Assembly (NCBI RefSeq): GCF_009760405.1
Contig: NZ_WRPP01000002.1
Coordinates: forward strand, 372,001 to 436,000
DNA from: Nocardia terrae
GTDB taxonomy: Bacteria; Actinomycetota; Actinomycetes; Mycobacteriales; Mycobacteriaceae
Direction of reading: 5' to 3'
Length of the DNA: 64,000 bases
Below, piece by piece: positions 47,115 to 58,532 of the stretch (positions are counted from its first letter, which is position 1; every line of letters begins with the position of its first letter). A model generated the notes under the pieces. The model ran no database searches. It saw only the letters and a program-made list of their open reading frames with translations, and had not been told where the DNA came from. The translations under genes were made by a program, and so were the position numbers.

Positions 47115-49208
47115 TCACAAATGGCCGGGGACGTTGCGCTCGAGTTCGTCGAGCCAGGCGGCGGCCGAGGCGTCGCTGGGGGCGCGCCAGTCGCCGCGCG
47201 GGGAGAGCGAGCCGCCGGAGCCGACCTTCGGGGCGTTGGGGAGGGTCGAGCGTTTGAATTGGCTGGTTTGGATGAAGCGGCGCAGGAATTCGGCCAGCCA
47301 GTGCTTGATGGTCGGCAGGTCGTATTCATGGCGTTGGTCGGCGGGGACGAGGTCGGGCCAGCTGCCGCGGGTGGGGTCGGACCAGACATGGTGGGCCAGG
47401 TAGGCGATGCGGCTGGGGAGGTCGCCGAAGCGGAGCAGATGGTAGAGGTGGAAGTCCTGGAGCTCGTAGGGGCCGACGGTGGCTTCGGAGCTCTGGACGG
47501 GTTCGTCGCCGTCGCCGGGGACGAGTTCGGGGGAGATCTCGGTCGCCAGAATGGATTTCAGGACCTCGCCCGCCTCGGGGCCGAGGCCGTCGGTGTCGAT
47601 GGTCCAGGCGACCAGGTATTTGATCAAGGTCTTGGGCACCGAGGCGTTCACGCTGTAGTGGGCCATGTGGTCGCCGACGCCGAAAGTGCACCAGCCCAGT
47701 GCCAGTTCGCTGAGGTCGCCGGTGCCGATGACCAGCGCGTTGTGCATGTTCGCGAGCCGGAACAGGTGTGAGGTGCGCTCGCCCGCCTGCACGTTCTCGT
47801 AGGTGACGTCGTACTGCGGAACCCCGTCGGCGGCGGGATGATTCAGATCCCGCAGCATCTGCATGGCCGAGGGCCGGATGTCGATCTCGTGCGCGGTCGC
47901 CCCGACCGCCCGCATGAGCCGGCGCGCATCCTCGAGGGTCCGGCTGCTGGTGGCGAATCCGGGCATGGTGTAGGCCAGCACATTCGAGCGCGGCAGCCCG
48001 AGCCGATCCATGGTCTCGGCCGCGACGATCAGCGCGACCGTGGAGTCCAGTCCGCCCGAGACGCCGATGACCACCCGCTGCGACCCGGTCGCCCGCAACC
48101 GCGTGCTGAGCCCCTCGACCTGGATGCGATGCACCTCGGCACAGCGCTCGTTGCGGCGGACCGGATCGGCGGGAACGTAAGGGAAGCGCGGGATCTCACG
48201 GCGCAGCGCCACCTTCCCGCCCGGTACCGGCAGCTCGACCTCGACGCGCCGGAACCGGGCCAGCCGCTCCCGATGGTCGTGCACGGTGTCGGCGAAACTG
48301 GTCGTGCGCAACCGGTCCGCGGCCAGCCGCCGCAGGTCGATGTCGGCGGTCACCACCTGCGGATGCTGGGCGAACCGTTCACCCTCGGCGAGCACATTGC
48401 CGTTCTCGCACACCAGCGCCTGCCCGTCCCAGGCCATATCGGTGGTCGACTCGCCGTGCCCGGCCGCGGAATACAGGTAGGCGGCCAGATACCGCGCCGA
48501 ATGCGAGGTGCACAGCTCACGCCGATAATCGGCCTTGCCGATGACGATATTGCTGGCCGACAGGTTCACCAGCACGCTCGCCCCGGCCAGTGCGGCGAAC
48601 CCGCTGGGCGGCAACGGCACCCAGCCGTCCTCGCAGATCTCGAGGTGAAAGGTGAACTCGGCCAGGTTCGTGGCGGTGAACAGCAGATCCGCCCCGAACG
48701 GCACCCGCTGCCCGGCGATCTCGATGTGGTCGTCGAGGGCTTCGCGCGCGGCCGCGAACTGCCGCTTCTCGTAGAACTCGCGATAGTTCGGCAGATAGCT
48801 CTTGGGCGCGGCCCCCAGCACCCGTCCCCGATGGATCGCGATGCCGCAGTTGAACAACCGCCCCTGCGCGCGCACGGGCGCACCCACCACCAGCACGGTA
48901 TCGATGGCGGCGCTCTCGTCCACGACGCGTTGCAGCGCGTCCCCGACCGCCGAGTCCAGCGCGTCCTGATGGAACAGGTCGTCGGCGGTGTAACTGGACA
49001 GCCCGAGCTCGGGAAACACTGTCAGCACCGCGTGCTCGGCCGCGGCCCGGCGCGCCAGCAGCAGCGTCTGCTCGGCATTGAAGCCCGGATCCGCGACCCG
49101 CACCGGCGGCACCGCCACCGCGACCCGCGCGAAGCCGTGCCGATACAGCGAATCGAATGGCGGCTGTGGTGACACACCGACCCCTTTGCGTCCGGTCGAG
49201 GTGATCAT
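47115..49208 (-). CDS. nadE: Glutamine-dependent NAD+ synthetase
   Basis: A 697-residue enzyme making NAD+ from nicotinic acid adenine dinucleotide, with ammonia from its own glutaminase. The N-terminal nitrilase-fold domain has [16 protein letters not shown] (Glu), [16 protein letters not shown] (Lys) and [12 protein letters not shown] (Cys). The C-terminal synthetase has the PP-loop [14 protein letters not shown] and [25 protein letters not shown]. Length and order match the mycobacterial enzyme. Confidence 0.95.
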   Translation of the reverse strand: MITSTGRKGVGVSPQPPFDSLYRHGFARVAVAVPPVRVADPGFNAEQTLLLARRAAAEHAVLTVFPELGLSSYTADDLFHQDALDSAVGDALQRVVDESAAIDTVLVVGAPVRAQGRLFNCGIAIHRGRVLGAAPKSYLPNYREFYEKRQFAAAREALDDHIEIAGQRVPFGADLLFTATNLAEFTFHLEICEDGWVPLPPSGFAALAGASVLVNLSASNIVIGKADYRRELCTSHSARYLAAYLYSAAGHGESTTDMAWDGQALVCENGNVLAEGERFAQHPQVVTADIDLRRLAADRLRTTSFADTVHDHRERLARFRRVEVELPVPGGKVALRREIPRFPYVPADPVRRNERCAEVHRIQVEGLSTRLRATGSQRVVIGVSGGLDSTVALIVAAETMDRLGLPRSNVLAYTMPGFATSSRTLEDARRLMRAVGATAHEIDIRPSAMQMLRDLNHPAADGVPQYDVTYENVQAGERTSHLFRLANMHNALVIGTGDLSELALGWCTFGVGDHMAHYSVNASVPKTLIKYLVAWTIDTDGLGPEAGEVLKSILATEISPELVPGDGDEPVQSSEATVGPYELQDFHLYHLLRFGDLPSRIAYLAHHVWSDPTRGSWPDLVPADQRHEYDLPTIKHWLAEFLRRFIQTSQFKRSTLPNAPKVGSGGSLSPRGDWRAPSDASAAAWLDELERNVPGHL

Positions 49209-49238
49209 GGTCTGACCGCAATCTACCTATTCCGGACC

Positions 49239-49263
49239 GCCCGGGGTGAGCGGCACCCCGGGC
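49239..49263 (-). terminator. Terminator hairpin after the sigma factor gene
   Basis: GCCCGGGGTG (49239-49248) and CACCCCGGGC (49254-49263) pair perfectly around AGCGG, directly after the minus-strand sigma stop at 49264. It also insulates nadE. Confidence 0.65.
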
Positions 49264-50199
49264 TCACTCCCGCGCCGACTGCTCCCGCAGGCGGGCAAGG
49301 GTTTTGGACAGGATGCGCGACACGTGCATCTGGGAGATCCCCATCTGCTGGGCGATCTGCGTCTGGGTCATGGATTCGAAGAACCGCATGGTCAGAATCT
49401 TGCGTTCGCGCTCGGGCAGCCCGGCCAGCAGCGGACGGATCGCCACGTACTCCTCGACCCGATCGAACTGCGACTCCTCCTCGCCGAGCGTGTCGAGCAG
49501 CGACGCCTCGGTGTCGCGGCCCACCGAGACGGCGTCGATGCTGCTGGGCTGGTAGGCGTTCCCGGCGATGACCGCCTGGGTGACCTCGTCGGCGTCGATG
49601 CCGAGTTCGGCGGCGATCTCCTTGGCGGTGGGGGAGCGGCCCAACCGCTGCGACAGCGCGTCGATGGCCGAGCCGATGCGCAGATGGGTTTCCTTGACCC
49701 GGCGCGGGACCCGCATGGCCCAGGTGTTGTCGCGGAAGTAGCGCCGCACCTCGCCCATGATGGTGGGCACCGCGAAGGACAGGAAGTTCGAGCCGCGCGA
49801 GATGTCGAAGCGGTCGACCGCGTGCACCAGCCCGACCCGGGCCACCTGGGTGAGGTCGTCGAAAGGCTCACCGCGCCCGCTGAATTTGCGGGCGATGTGG
49901 TCGGCCAGCGGGATGCAGCGGTTGATCAGCTCCGAGCGCAGCGCGGCGCGCCGCCCGGATTCCGGTGCGGCCGCGGCCAGTTGCTCGAACAGCGTGGCGA
50001 CGTCGTCGTAGCCGGAGACGCTGCGCGCGACCTCTTCGGCTTCCTCGGCGTCGACGGTCTCCTCGGCGTCGTCGGCCTCGGTCTCGTCGAGTTCCGGTGT
50101 GTCCGCGACGGCCGCCGGGTCTTCGGGAGCTGCCGCCTCGGGCGGGGCGGGCTGGTTCGGGTCGGGGTTTGCTGCGAACACGTTGTCTCCGTCGGTCAC
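49264..50199 (-). CDS. SigF/SigB-type alternative sigma factor
   Basis: A 311-residue group 3 sigma factor. Region 2 is INRCIPLADHIARKFSGRGEPFDDLTQVARVGLVHAVDRFDISRGSNFLSFAVPTIMGEVRRYFRDN, region 3 is VPRRVKETHLRIGSAIDALSQRLGRSPTAKEIAAELGI, and region 4 is LPERERKILTMRFFESMTQTQIAQQMGISQMHVSRIL. A Glu/Asp/Ala-rich tail (about residues 15-60) precedes region 2. The GTG overlaps the stop of the anti-sigma gene. It is expected to run general-stress or stationary-phase genes. Confidence 0.92.
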   Translation of the reverse strand: MTDGDNVFAANPDPNQPAPPEAAAPEDPAAVADTPELDETEADDAEETVDAEEAEEVARSVSGYDDVATLFEQLAAAAPESGRRAALRSELINRCIPLADHIARKFSGRGEPFDDLTQVARVGLVHAVDRFDISRGSNFLSFAVPTIMGEVRRYFRDNTWAMRVPRRVKETHLRIGSAIDALSQRLGRSPTAKEIAAELGIDADEVTQAVIAGNAYQPSSIDAVSVGRDTEASLLDTLGEEESQFDRVEEYVAIRPLLAGLPERERKILTMRFFESMTQTQIAQQMGISQMHVSRILSKTLARLREQSARE

Positions 50200-50639
50200 T
50201 ACGCTTTCCCCCGGACCCGCCGGAACTCCACGGCGGTCGGGTATCCGGGAAGCGCCGGATCGAAGGGTTCCTGGCCGGCGGTGACCTCGTCGGAGAGGGT
50301 CCGCAGCACGTGCCAGCCGAAGCTGCGCTGGTCCGGTAGCCCCTCGTTCGCGGCGGTGCCGCTGACCCGCACGATCAAATCGGACTCGCCGACGGTGAAT
50401 CGGCACCGCAGTGTGGTGCCGGGCGCGGCCAGGGCGATCAGCGTGGACGCGGCCTCGTCGACGGCGAGCCGGATGTCGGCCACCTCGTCGAGGGTGAAAT
50501 CGCTGAGCAGCACCAGGGTTTCGGCGAGTCCGCGCACGATGGGCAACTGGGAAACGGAGGCGGCGACGCCGATCTCGACCGGTGTGCCACGCAGCCCTTG
50601 TTCCGCCGAAATGTTGATCACCCTGTCAAGGCTACCCAT
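50199..50639 (-). CDS. rsbW: Anti-sigma factor, RsbW/UsfX type
   Basis: A protein of about 146 residues with a GHKL (histidine kinase-like ATPase) fold: [52 protein letters not shown], with the N-box-like DEAASTLI, and [14 protein letters not shown] near the end as in mycobacterial UsfX. It should bind and silence the sigma factor encoded immediately downstream, and phosphorylate an anti-anti-sigma factor that is not in this window. ATG 50639 is chosen; a GTG at VINIS is also possible. Confidence 0.88.
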   Translation of the reverse strand: MGSLDRVINISAEQGLRGTPVEIGVAASVSQLPIVRGLAETLVLLSDFTLDEVADIRLAVDEAASTLIALAAPGTTLRCRFTVGESDLIVRVSGTAANEGLPDQRSFGWHVLRTLSDEVTAGQEPFDPALPGYPTAVEFRRVRGKA

Positions 50640-50708
50640 TCCGACGCGCGGCAATCAGCCATTCACCGGACGTCGGCGTCATTGGTGGGTGCCGATACAC
50701 TTCGCCCT

Positions 50709-51410
50709 GTGTGCACCTCTGCCTCCCCTTTCCAGCGGCCCGCGCCGATGATCGCGCCGTCCATCCTCTCCGCCGATTTCGCTCACCTCGCGGATGAGCT
50801 GAAGGCCATCGAGGGCGCGGACTGGGTGCACGTCGATGTCATGGACAACCACTTCGTGCCCAACCTGACGCTGGGTTTGCCGGTGGTGCAGAGCCTTTTG
50901 AAGGTGACCGACATTCCGATGGACTGCCACCTCATGATCGCGAACCCGGAGCGCTGGGCCCCGGGCTACGCCGAGGCGGGCGCCTACAACGTCACCTTCC
51001 ACGCCGAGGCCACCGACAATCCGATCGCGGTGGCGCGCGATATTCGCGCCGCGGGCGCGAAGGCGGGCCTTTCGGTGAAGCCGAACACCCCGATCGAGCC
51101 CTACCTCGAGATCCTGCGCGAGTTCGACACCCTGCTGGTGATGAGCGTCGAACCCGGTTTCGGCGGACAGTCTTTCATCGCGAGCGTGCTGGACAAGGCC
51201 AAGCAGGTGCGCCGCCTGGTCGACGTCGGTGAGCTGCGCCTGGTGGTGGAGATCGACGGCGGCATCAATATGGACACCATCGAGCAGGCCGCCGAGGCGG
51301 GTGTGGACTGCTTCGTCGCGGGATCCGCGGTGTACGGCACCCCGGACCCGGCGGCGACGGTGGAAGCCTTGCGCCAGAAGGCGATCGCGATCGAGGCGGC
51401 CAGCGCGTAA
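50709..51410 (+). CDS. rpe: Ribulose-phosphate 3-epimerase
   Basis: A 233-residue TIM-barrel epimerase interconverting ribulose 5-phosphate and xylulose 5-phosphate. Motifs are [60 protein letters not shown] and [12 protein letters not shown]. The GTG at 50709 lies eight bases after a TACACT box, a leaderless arrangement; ATG 50748 is the alternative. It supplies ribulose 5-phosphate, a riboflavin precursor. Confidence 0.94.
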   Translation: MCTSASPFQRPAPMIAPSILSADFAHLADELKAIEGADWVHVDVMDNHFVPNLTLGLPVVQSLLKVTDIPMDCHLMIANPERWAPGYAEAGAYNVTFHAEATDNPIAVARDIRAAGAKAGLSVKPNTPIEPYLEILREFDTLLVMSVEPGFGGQSFIASVLDKAKQVRRLVDVGELRLVVEIDGGINMDTIEQAAEAGVDCFVAGSAVYGTPDPAATVEALRQKAIAIEAASA

Positions 51411-51422
51411 CGGACCGGTCGG

Positions 51423-51869
51423 TCAGCGCCGGAGCAGCGCCTCGATCACCGATTCCAGCGGCGGCACGGTGTCCATGGAATCGGGGGAGTGGATCCAGGT
51501 GCGGTATCCCGTCCGCTCGTCGTCGGCGGACGGGAGCACGACCTGCGCTCCCGAGCACGCGACGGTGGCGTAGAGCCGGAACAACGCGGCCGCCACGGAT
51601 TTGCTGAGCGTCTCGGGCCGGGCCGGACCGGTGATGAAGGTCCAGCGCCGCGCGCGGGGATGATGCACGACCGGCCCGGCCAGATCGGCCTGCGTGAGTC
51701 GCTGCTGCACGCGTTCGCCGAGCTCGGCGGGCATGGTGATGGCGCCGTAACGGCTGCCTATCTCCAGCAGGATGTGGCGTGAGGTCGGATCGATCGATGC
51801 CGGCAGGTGAAATTCGCGCCGATACTGCACACAGCGAACTTCGAGTGTCGTATCGAGAAACGTGGTCAC
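51423..51869 (-). CDS. Uncharacterised actinobacterial protein
   Basis: A 148-residue protein without a function I can assign. The stretch CVQYRREFHLPASIDPTSRHILLEIGSRYGAITMPAELGERVQQRL, then HPRARRWTFITGPARPETLSKSVAAALFRLYATVACSGAQVVLPSADDERTGYRTWIHSPDS, resembles small actinobacterial proteins with a fold like bifunctional DNA primase/polymerase N-domains. GTG 51869 has GGGGGT upstream. It lies between rpe and ribE on the opposite strand. Confidence 0.65.
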   Translation of the reverse strand: MTTFLDTTLEVRCVQYRREFHLPASIDPTSRHILLEIGSRYGAITMPAELGERVQQRLTQADLAGPVVHHPRARRWTFITGPARPETLSKSVAAALFRLYATVACSGAQVVLPSADDERTGYRTWIHSPDSMDTVPPLESVIEALLRR

Positions 51870-52397
51870 GCCGCACCCCCAACTGTGCCGAATGTGTTGT
51901 CTGCCACCTGGATCCGACCCGCGCGGGGTCAACCCTTCCTTGGTTCGTGTGGTTGCGATGATCGTCTCCGGCCTGGATCGGCCGATGGACGCCGGGACCG
52001 TTCTACGCTGAACTGCTCGGGAGAAGTTGAACTGTGGGAATCAGCTACATAACAATCTTGCGACCATTTTCGCTGGCGCGCAAGATTCTGGTGTAAGCGA
52101 GTCGTGAATTGGGTACTACCCAGCGTTGTCCCAGGTCAGACCATTCAGGCAACTGGCAAATTCCGATTTTTCAATTGGTGATTCCACCCAATTCGGACAC
52201 TTTGCGGATCGCAAGTTGGCTTATGCCCGATTTCGTCTGTCGACAGGTATCCAACTCTCCAGTGAACAAGGCCGCATGTTGACCTTGACGCGACCTCGAT
52301 AGGCTGAGGGGCAGTACCGGTCGCGCCGGGAATACCGCCTGTGGTGCGGGCTGTTGGCGCAAGCGGAGGACGCACAGGCGAACAGAGAGGTTCAGGC
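51870..52397. other. Long AT-richer region upstream of ribE
   Basis: No gene is supported here. From about 52040 to 52290 the DNA is clearly richer in A/T than its surroundings. It holds two inverted repeats sharing TTGCG/CGCAA: AATCTTGCG (52054-52062) with CGCAAGATT (52079-52087), and TTGCG-GAT-CGCAA (52202-52214). I looked for the conserved elements of the FMN riboswitch and did not find them. Confidence 0.5.
52279..52305 (+). promoter_or_regulatory. Possible riboflavin operon promoter
   Basis: TTGACC (52279-52284) and TAGGCT (52300-52305) with a short 15-bp spacer, about 92 bp upstream of ribE. Confidence 0.4.
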
Positions 52398-53024
52398 ATG
52401 TTCACAGGCATCGTCGAGGAGCTGGGCGAGATCATCGCCACCGAACAGCTGGACGACTCGGCGCGACTCACCATTCGCGGCCCGCTGGTGACCTCCGATG
52501 CCGGACACGGGGATTCGATCGCCGTCAACGGCGTCTGCCTGACCGTCGTGGATCAGCAGGTCGAAGGCGACACCTTCACCGTCGACGTCATGGCCGAGAC
52601 CCTCAACCGCTCCAGCATCGGCGGCCTGTCCACCGGCTCCCGCGTCAATCTCGAGCGCGCGGCCGCGGTCAACAGCCGCCTGGGCGGCCACATCGTGCAG
52701 GGCCACGTCGACGGCACCGGCACCATCGTCTCCCGCACCCCCTACGAGAACTGGGAGGTCGTGCGAATCTCGCTGCCCGACAGCATCGCTCGCTACGTCG
52801 TCGAGAAGGGTTCCATCACCGTCGACGGCATCTCGCTGACCGTCTCGGGCATCGGCATCGCCGGGGACGCCTACGCCGACGGCAGCAAGGACTGGTTCGA
52901 GGTCTCCCTCATCCCCACCACGCGTGAGCTCACCACCCTGGGCACCGCCCCGGTCGGCACCGTCGTGAATCTCGAAGTCGACATCATCGCCAAGTATGTG
53001 GAGCGTCTCGTACAGCGCGGCTGA
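52398..53024 (+). CDS. ribE: Riboflavin synthase alpha chain
   Basis: A 208-residue enzyme that converts two 6,7-dimethyl-8-ribityllumazines to riboflavin. It begins [12 protein letters not shown] and has two similar lumazine-binding barrels: [13 protein letters not shown] and [14 protein letters not shown], with NLERA and [18 protein letters not shown] follows AGAGAGG. It is the first gene of ribE-ribBA-ribH. Confidence 0.95.
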   Translation: MFTGIVEELGEIIATEQLDDSARLTIRGPLVTSDAGHGDSIAVNGVCLTVVDQQVEGDTFTVDVMAETLNRSSIGGLSTGSRVNLERAAAVNSRLGGHIVQGHVDGTGTIVSRTPYENWEVVRISLPDSIARYVVEKGSITVDGISLTVSGIGIAGDAYADGSKDWFEVSLIPTTRELTTLGTAPVGTVVNLEVDIIAKYVERLVQRG

Positions 53025-53113
53025 TCTTCGCGAGGCCGGGAGTCGGCGCAAAACGGGCACGACGGCTGGCCTACTGTAATGAGGCACCTAATTCGAGATG
53101 GAGCACAACAGAC

Positions 53114-54873
<1,760 letters not shown>

Positions 54874-54911
54874 TGGTGCCGCCCGCCGCGCAACCGAACC
54901 CCGAGGATCCC

Positions 54912-55445
54912 ATGGCCGAGTCGAAGCCCGACACCGACGTGGCGGCGAACCCGTACACCGACGCGGGACGTGAACGGGCGCAAGCCGATTCCGTCGCCGG
55001 CGAATGGGACCTCGAGGTGCGCCCCCACCACGCCATCGTCACCGTACGGATCGTGGCGGCGGTGCTCGCCGCCATCTTCGTCTTCGGCGGCATTGTGCTG
55101 CGCCAGGGCTCGACCGGCGTGAACTTCCGGGTCTCCGATCAGATCGGCCTGGCCGCCTTCGGTCTCGTCCTCGCCGGTGCGGTGCTGACCCTCACCCGGC
55201 CCCGGGTCCGGGTCGGCAAGCGCGGGGTCATGGTGCGGAACATCGTGGGCGACAACGAGTTCGCGTGGAAGGACATCCGGGGCATCTCCTTCCCCGACAA
55301 GAAGTCCTGGGCCAGGCTCGAACTCGCCCATGACGAATACGTCCCGATGATGGCGATCCGCTCCAACGACAAGATGCGTGCGGCCGAGGCCATGGATCGC
55401 TTCCGGGAGCTGGGCGCGAAATACACTGGCGAGAGCCAGGGCTGA
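54912..55445 (+). CDS. PH-domain membrane protein of the riboflavin operon (Rv1417 type)
   Basis: A 177-residue protein with two hydrophobic helices (about residues 40-60 and 75-95: IVTVRIVAAVLAAIFVFGGIVL and IGLAAFGLVLAGAVLTL). A bacterial PH-like domain follows (RPRVRVGKRGVMVRNIVGDNEFAWKDIRGISFPDKKSWARLEL). ATG 54912 follows GAGG; GTG 54873, overlapping the ribH stop, is an alternative. Mycobacteria have a similar protein (Rv1417) directly after ribH. Function unknown. Confidence 0.82.
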   Translation: MAESKPDTDVAANPYTDAGRERAQADSVAGEWDLEVRPHHAIVTVRIVAAVLAAIFVFGGIVLRQGSTGVNFRVSDQIGLAAFGLVLAGAVLTLTRPRVRVGKRGVMVRNIVGDNEFAWKDIRGISFPDKKSWARLELAHDEYVPMMAIRSNDKMRAAEAMDRFRELGAKYTGESQG

Positions 55446-55461
55446 GCATCCGGCCCGGGGT

Positions 55462-55851
55462 TCAGGCTTCGGGAAGCGGTTCCCGGTCGGGTTCGACCCA
55501 ACCCGTGCGCGCGGCCTCGCTCGCCAGCGTCGACGGCTGGTAGAACCGCATGAGCAGGCGTTTGTCGAACAGGCCGGGATTGCCGTCGGCGAAGACGTCG
55601 AAATCATCGACCGGTGCGTTCGCCAGATGATGAGCGATCAGCACGACCCACGCCCGGCTGACGGTCGTGTGGTATTTCTGCGGCACCCCGGCATAGCGGG
55701 CCGTACTCCGCAGGCCGTCGCTGACCATCGAGATGGTCTCGGGTAACCCGAAACGGCGCAGCGCCAGCCAGGTGACGTGCAGGTGTTCGCGATGACCGAA
55801 GCGGTCCGCGGTCGCCATGACCTCGGTCATCAGATCGTCGAAGGCGGTCAT
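55462..55851 (-). CDS. Uncharacterised small protein (HLHVTWLALRR family)
   Basis: A 129-residue protein. HREHLHVTWLALRRFGLPETISMVSDGLRSTARYAGVPQKYHTTVSRAWVVLIAHHLAN matches a common but uncharacterised family with the H-x-H-x-x-x-W and KYHxT patterns. The histidines could bind metal, which is inference. Its ATG overlaps the MarR stop (TGATG), so the two are translationally coupled. Confidence 0.72.
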   Translation of the reverse strand: MTAFDDLMTEVMATADRFGHREHLHVTWLALRRFGLPETISMVSDGLRSTARYAGVPQKYHTTVSRAWVVLIAHHLANAPVDDFDVFADGNPGLFDKRLLMRFYQPSTLASEAARTGWVEPDREPLPEA

Positions 55852-56273
55852 CACCCGGCCAGCGCTTTCAGGACCTGCCGTGCCTCGTCGACCGTTCGCG
55901 CCGGAAGGCCCTCCAGGAGACGGTTTTCCAGATCGGTCATCGCCCGCAGGACCTCGGTCGCGGCCGTGCTCCCCGCCGGGGTGAGCTCGATCAGCACGGC
56001 GCGTCGGTCGCCCTGCCGGATCCCCCGGGTGATGAGGCCCTTGCGTTCGAGCCGATCGAGCACCCCGGTGAGCGTCGTCGGCCGGATGCCGATCCCCGCG
56101 CCCAGTTGCGACACCGTGCGCCCGCGACCGTCGGCGAGGTTGGCCAGGGCATTGGCCTCCGACTCGGTCACGTCCAGATCGACCACCGCCGCGGACAGCT
56201 CCTGCAGGGTGGCGTGGGTCGCTCGTTGCAGCGTGAGCAGCAACGGCTCATTTACTACGGATTCGTACTTCAC
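55851..56273 (-). CDS. MarR-family transcriptional regulator
   Basis: A 140-residue winged-helix regulator: VTESEANALANLADGRGRTVSQLGAGIGIRPTTLTGVLDRLERKGLITRGIRQGDRRAVLIELTPAG, with the GDRRA wing. The GTG start lies inside a large inverted repeat (56250-56303), so autorepression is likely. It is coupled to the downstream uncharacterised gene. Confidence 0.88.
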   Translation of the reverse strand: MKYESVVNEPLLLTLQRATHATLQELSAAVVDLDVTESEANALANLADGRGRTVSQLGAGIGIRPTTLTGVLDRLERKGLITRGIRQGDRRAVLIELTPAGSTAATEVLRAMTDLENRLLEGLPARTVDEARQVLKALAG

Positions 56274-56303
56274 GAATCCAGATTATCCGAATCCGTAGTA
56301 AAT
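56250..56303. promoter_or_regulatory. MarR operator with perfect 16-bp arms
   Basis: ATTTACTACGGATTCG (56250-56265) and CGAATCCGTAGTAAAT (56288-56303) are perfectly complementary with a 22-bp spacer. The spacer holds a third half-site CGAATCC (56273-56279). One arm lies inside the first codons of the MarR gene, the other upstream. Confidence 0.75.
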
Positions 56304-56311
56304 GCAATGTG

Positions 56312-58267
56312 CTAGCGCGGGCTGCCGAGCACCGCCCCCTCGCGGCGCGGATCCGCGCCGCCGATCCAGCCGGAGCCGTCGCGGACCAGTGCCGACAGGC
56401 CGCTGGATTGCGGTGCGACCGAGACCTGATCGCCGTCCTGGCGGAGCCCCTGGACCAGCGGGTCGTGATCGCCCTTGTCGGCGGCGTTCACGGCGGGATG
56501 CTCACCGCCGAGATAGGTGGTGGGGGTGTTGGCCGCGCCGAAATCGATCATGGACACCGCCTGCTGCGGGTCCATGCCCCAATCCAGCACGCCGACCAGG
56601 GTTTTCACCACGAACTGGATGATGACCGCGCCGCCGGGGGAGCCGGTGACCATGGACAGCCGGCCGCGGGTGCCGTCGGGGTTGTGGTCGAAGACCAGGG
56701 TGGGGGCCATGGAGCTGCGGGGGCGCTTGCCGGGATCGATGCGGTTGGCGATGGGGACGCCGTCCTTGTCGAGCGGCTCGGCGGAGAAGTCGGTGAGCTG
56801 GTTGTTGAGGATGAAGCCGTCGACGAAATGGAAGGAGCCGAAGGCGGATTCGACCGTGGTGGTCATCGATGCCGCGTTGCCGTACTTGTCGACGATGGAG
56901 ATGTGGCTGGTGCCGTGCTCGGGTTGCTGCGGGCCGGCGCCGACGGGAACCGGGCCGAAATCGCCGGGTTTGGCGGTGCCCAGGCTCTTGTGCGGGTCGA
57001 TCAGGGCCGCGCGCTGCTTCAGGTAGTTCGGATCCAGCAGGGTCTGGGGTGAATTGCCCGGCAGCGGAATGAAATCCGAGTCGGCGATGTACTTGTCGCG
57101 GTCGGCGTAGGCCAGCCGTTCGGCCTCGGCGATGAGGTGCACGGCGTCGGCGGTGGGCTTGCCGCCGTCGCGGGCGGTATCGCTGTCGCCGGACAGGTCG
57201 GTCGGCTTCATCGAGGCCAGGTCGAAATTGGACAGGATCCCCAGCGCCGACTCGACCGTGATGCCGCCCGAGGACGGGTTGGGCATGCCGCAGATCTCGT
57301 GGGTGCGATAGGTCGAGCACACCGCGGTGCGCTTCTTGGCCTGGTAGGACCGCAGATCCGCGAGCGACATCAGGCCCGGGGTGCGCCCGGCGGAGGTGGT
57401 GGCCTGGGTGTCGATGATGTCGGCGGCGATCGCGCCGGTGTAGAAGGCGTTCGGGCCGTCGGTGGCGATGGCCGAGAGGGTTTTGACGAAGGCCGGATTG
57501 GTCAGCGTCGTGCCCGACTTCTTCGGACTGCCGTCCGGGTTGAGGAAGTACGCCCTGGCCGCGTCGTCGCGGGCCAGATCGGCCTTGGACTCACCGATCT
57601 GCTCCGACATCCGCGGGGAGATCTCGAAGCCCTGATCCGCCAGATTGATGGCCGGGGTGAACAGGTCCTTCCACGGCTGCTTGCCGTGTTCGGTGTGGGC
57701 CAGCTCCAGCATCCGCAGCACCCCGGGTACGCCGATGGAGCGGCCGCTGGCGCGCGCGTTCGGTTGCGGCACAGTGTGATCCGCGGCGCTGACGTAGCGC
57801 AGATAGTCCTCGGTGGCCGCCGCGGGGGCGGTCTCGCGGCCGTCGTAGGCGTCCACTGTCCTGGCATTCGCGTCGTAGTACATCAGGAACGCGCCGCCGC
57901 CGATGCCGGTGGCCTGCGGCTCCACCAGATTCAGCACCGTCTGCGCGACGATGAGCGCGTCCGCGGCGGTGCCGCCGTCGCGCAGTACCTTGCAAGCCGC
58001 TTCCGTCGCAACGGGATTGGCGGTGGAGACGGCGAAATCGCCGGTGCGCACCGGCTTCATGCCGGTGCGATACCCCGTCGCGATCTCGGGGTTCAGGGCC
58101 AGATTGGTGCTGGTGGGTCCGGCGGGAATACCGGAGGTGACCGGAGTTCCGTTGGCGGACACCGTGCATGACGCGGTGTGGTCCGTCGACGACGAACAGG
58201 CGGTCATCAGTCCGGCCAGGAGCAGTAGAGCGGCCGCGCCGCCCGTCGTTCGTCGCATGCGCCTCAT
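56312..58267 (-). CDS. ggt: Gamma-glutamyltransferase, lipoprotein
   Basis: A 651-residue exported enzyme that hydrolyses or transfers gamma-glutamyl groups from glutathione-like compounds. The lipoprotein signal peptide ends in LLLAGLMTACSSS (lipobox Cys 24). The large-subunit part has GIGGGAFLMYYDANARTVDAYDGRETAP. Self-cleavage would occur before the catalytic Thr of HGTSHISIVDKYGNAASMTTTVESAFG, and MAPTLVF and GSPGGAVIIQ mark the small subunit. Full length. Confidence 0.93.
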   Translation of the reverse strand: MRRMRRTTGGAAALLLLAGLMTACSSSTDHTASCTVSANGTPVTSGIPAGPTSTNLALNPEIATGYRTGMKPVRTGDFAVSTANPVATEAACKVLRDGGTAADALIVAQTVLNLVEPQATGIGGGAFLMYYDANARTVDAYDGRETAPAAATEDYLRYVSAADHTVPQPNARASGRSIGVPGVLRMLELAHTEHGKQPWKDLFTPAINLADQGFEISPRMSEQIGESKADLARDDAARAYFLNPDGSPKKSGTTLTNPAFVKTLSAIATDGPNAFYTGAIAADIIDTQATTSAGRTPGLMSLADLRSYQAKKRTAVCSTYRTHEICGMPNPSSGGITVESALGILSNFDLASMKPTDLSGDSDTARDGGKPTADAVHLIAEAERLAYADRDKYIADSDFIPLPGNSPQTLLDPNYLKQRAALIDPHKSLGTAKPGDFGPVPVGAGPQQPEHGTSHISIVDKYGNAASMTTTVESAFGSFHFVDGFILNNQLTDFSAEPLDKDGVPIANRIDPGKRPRSSMAPTLVFDHNPDGTRGRLSMVTGSPGGAVIIQFVVKTLVGVLDWGMDPQQAVSMIDFGAANTPTTYLGGEHPAVNAADKGDHDPLVQGLRQDGDQVSVAPQSSGLSALVRDGSGWIGGADPRREGAVLGSPR

Positions 58268-58532
58268 GTGCGGACTCTATCGCCGCCGCGGCGCTCGGGC
58301 AGGGCTTTGACGGGGCCGAAAGGGGCGGGTTGTCCGGATGGTCCGTCGTCGCAGGTCATGGTGCGAATCCCAGCGGTTCCGCGGCTATCGCCGATAAATC
58401 ACACCAATTGGTCGGTTGACCGGCTGCATTCGCGGAAAATTCCCCAGTTCGGAGCGCCAATGCGGCTCTCAGCAAACGGCAAGGTACCCTCAGGCTGCCT
58501 CACTTCACGATTGCGGAGGGTTAACCCGGCGA

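Noticed and set aside
52141..52397. FMN riboswitch before ribE
   Set aside because: The conserved FMN-aptamer blocks were not found by eye, although the location would be usual.
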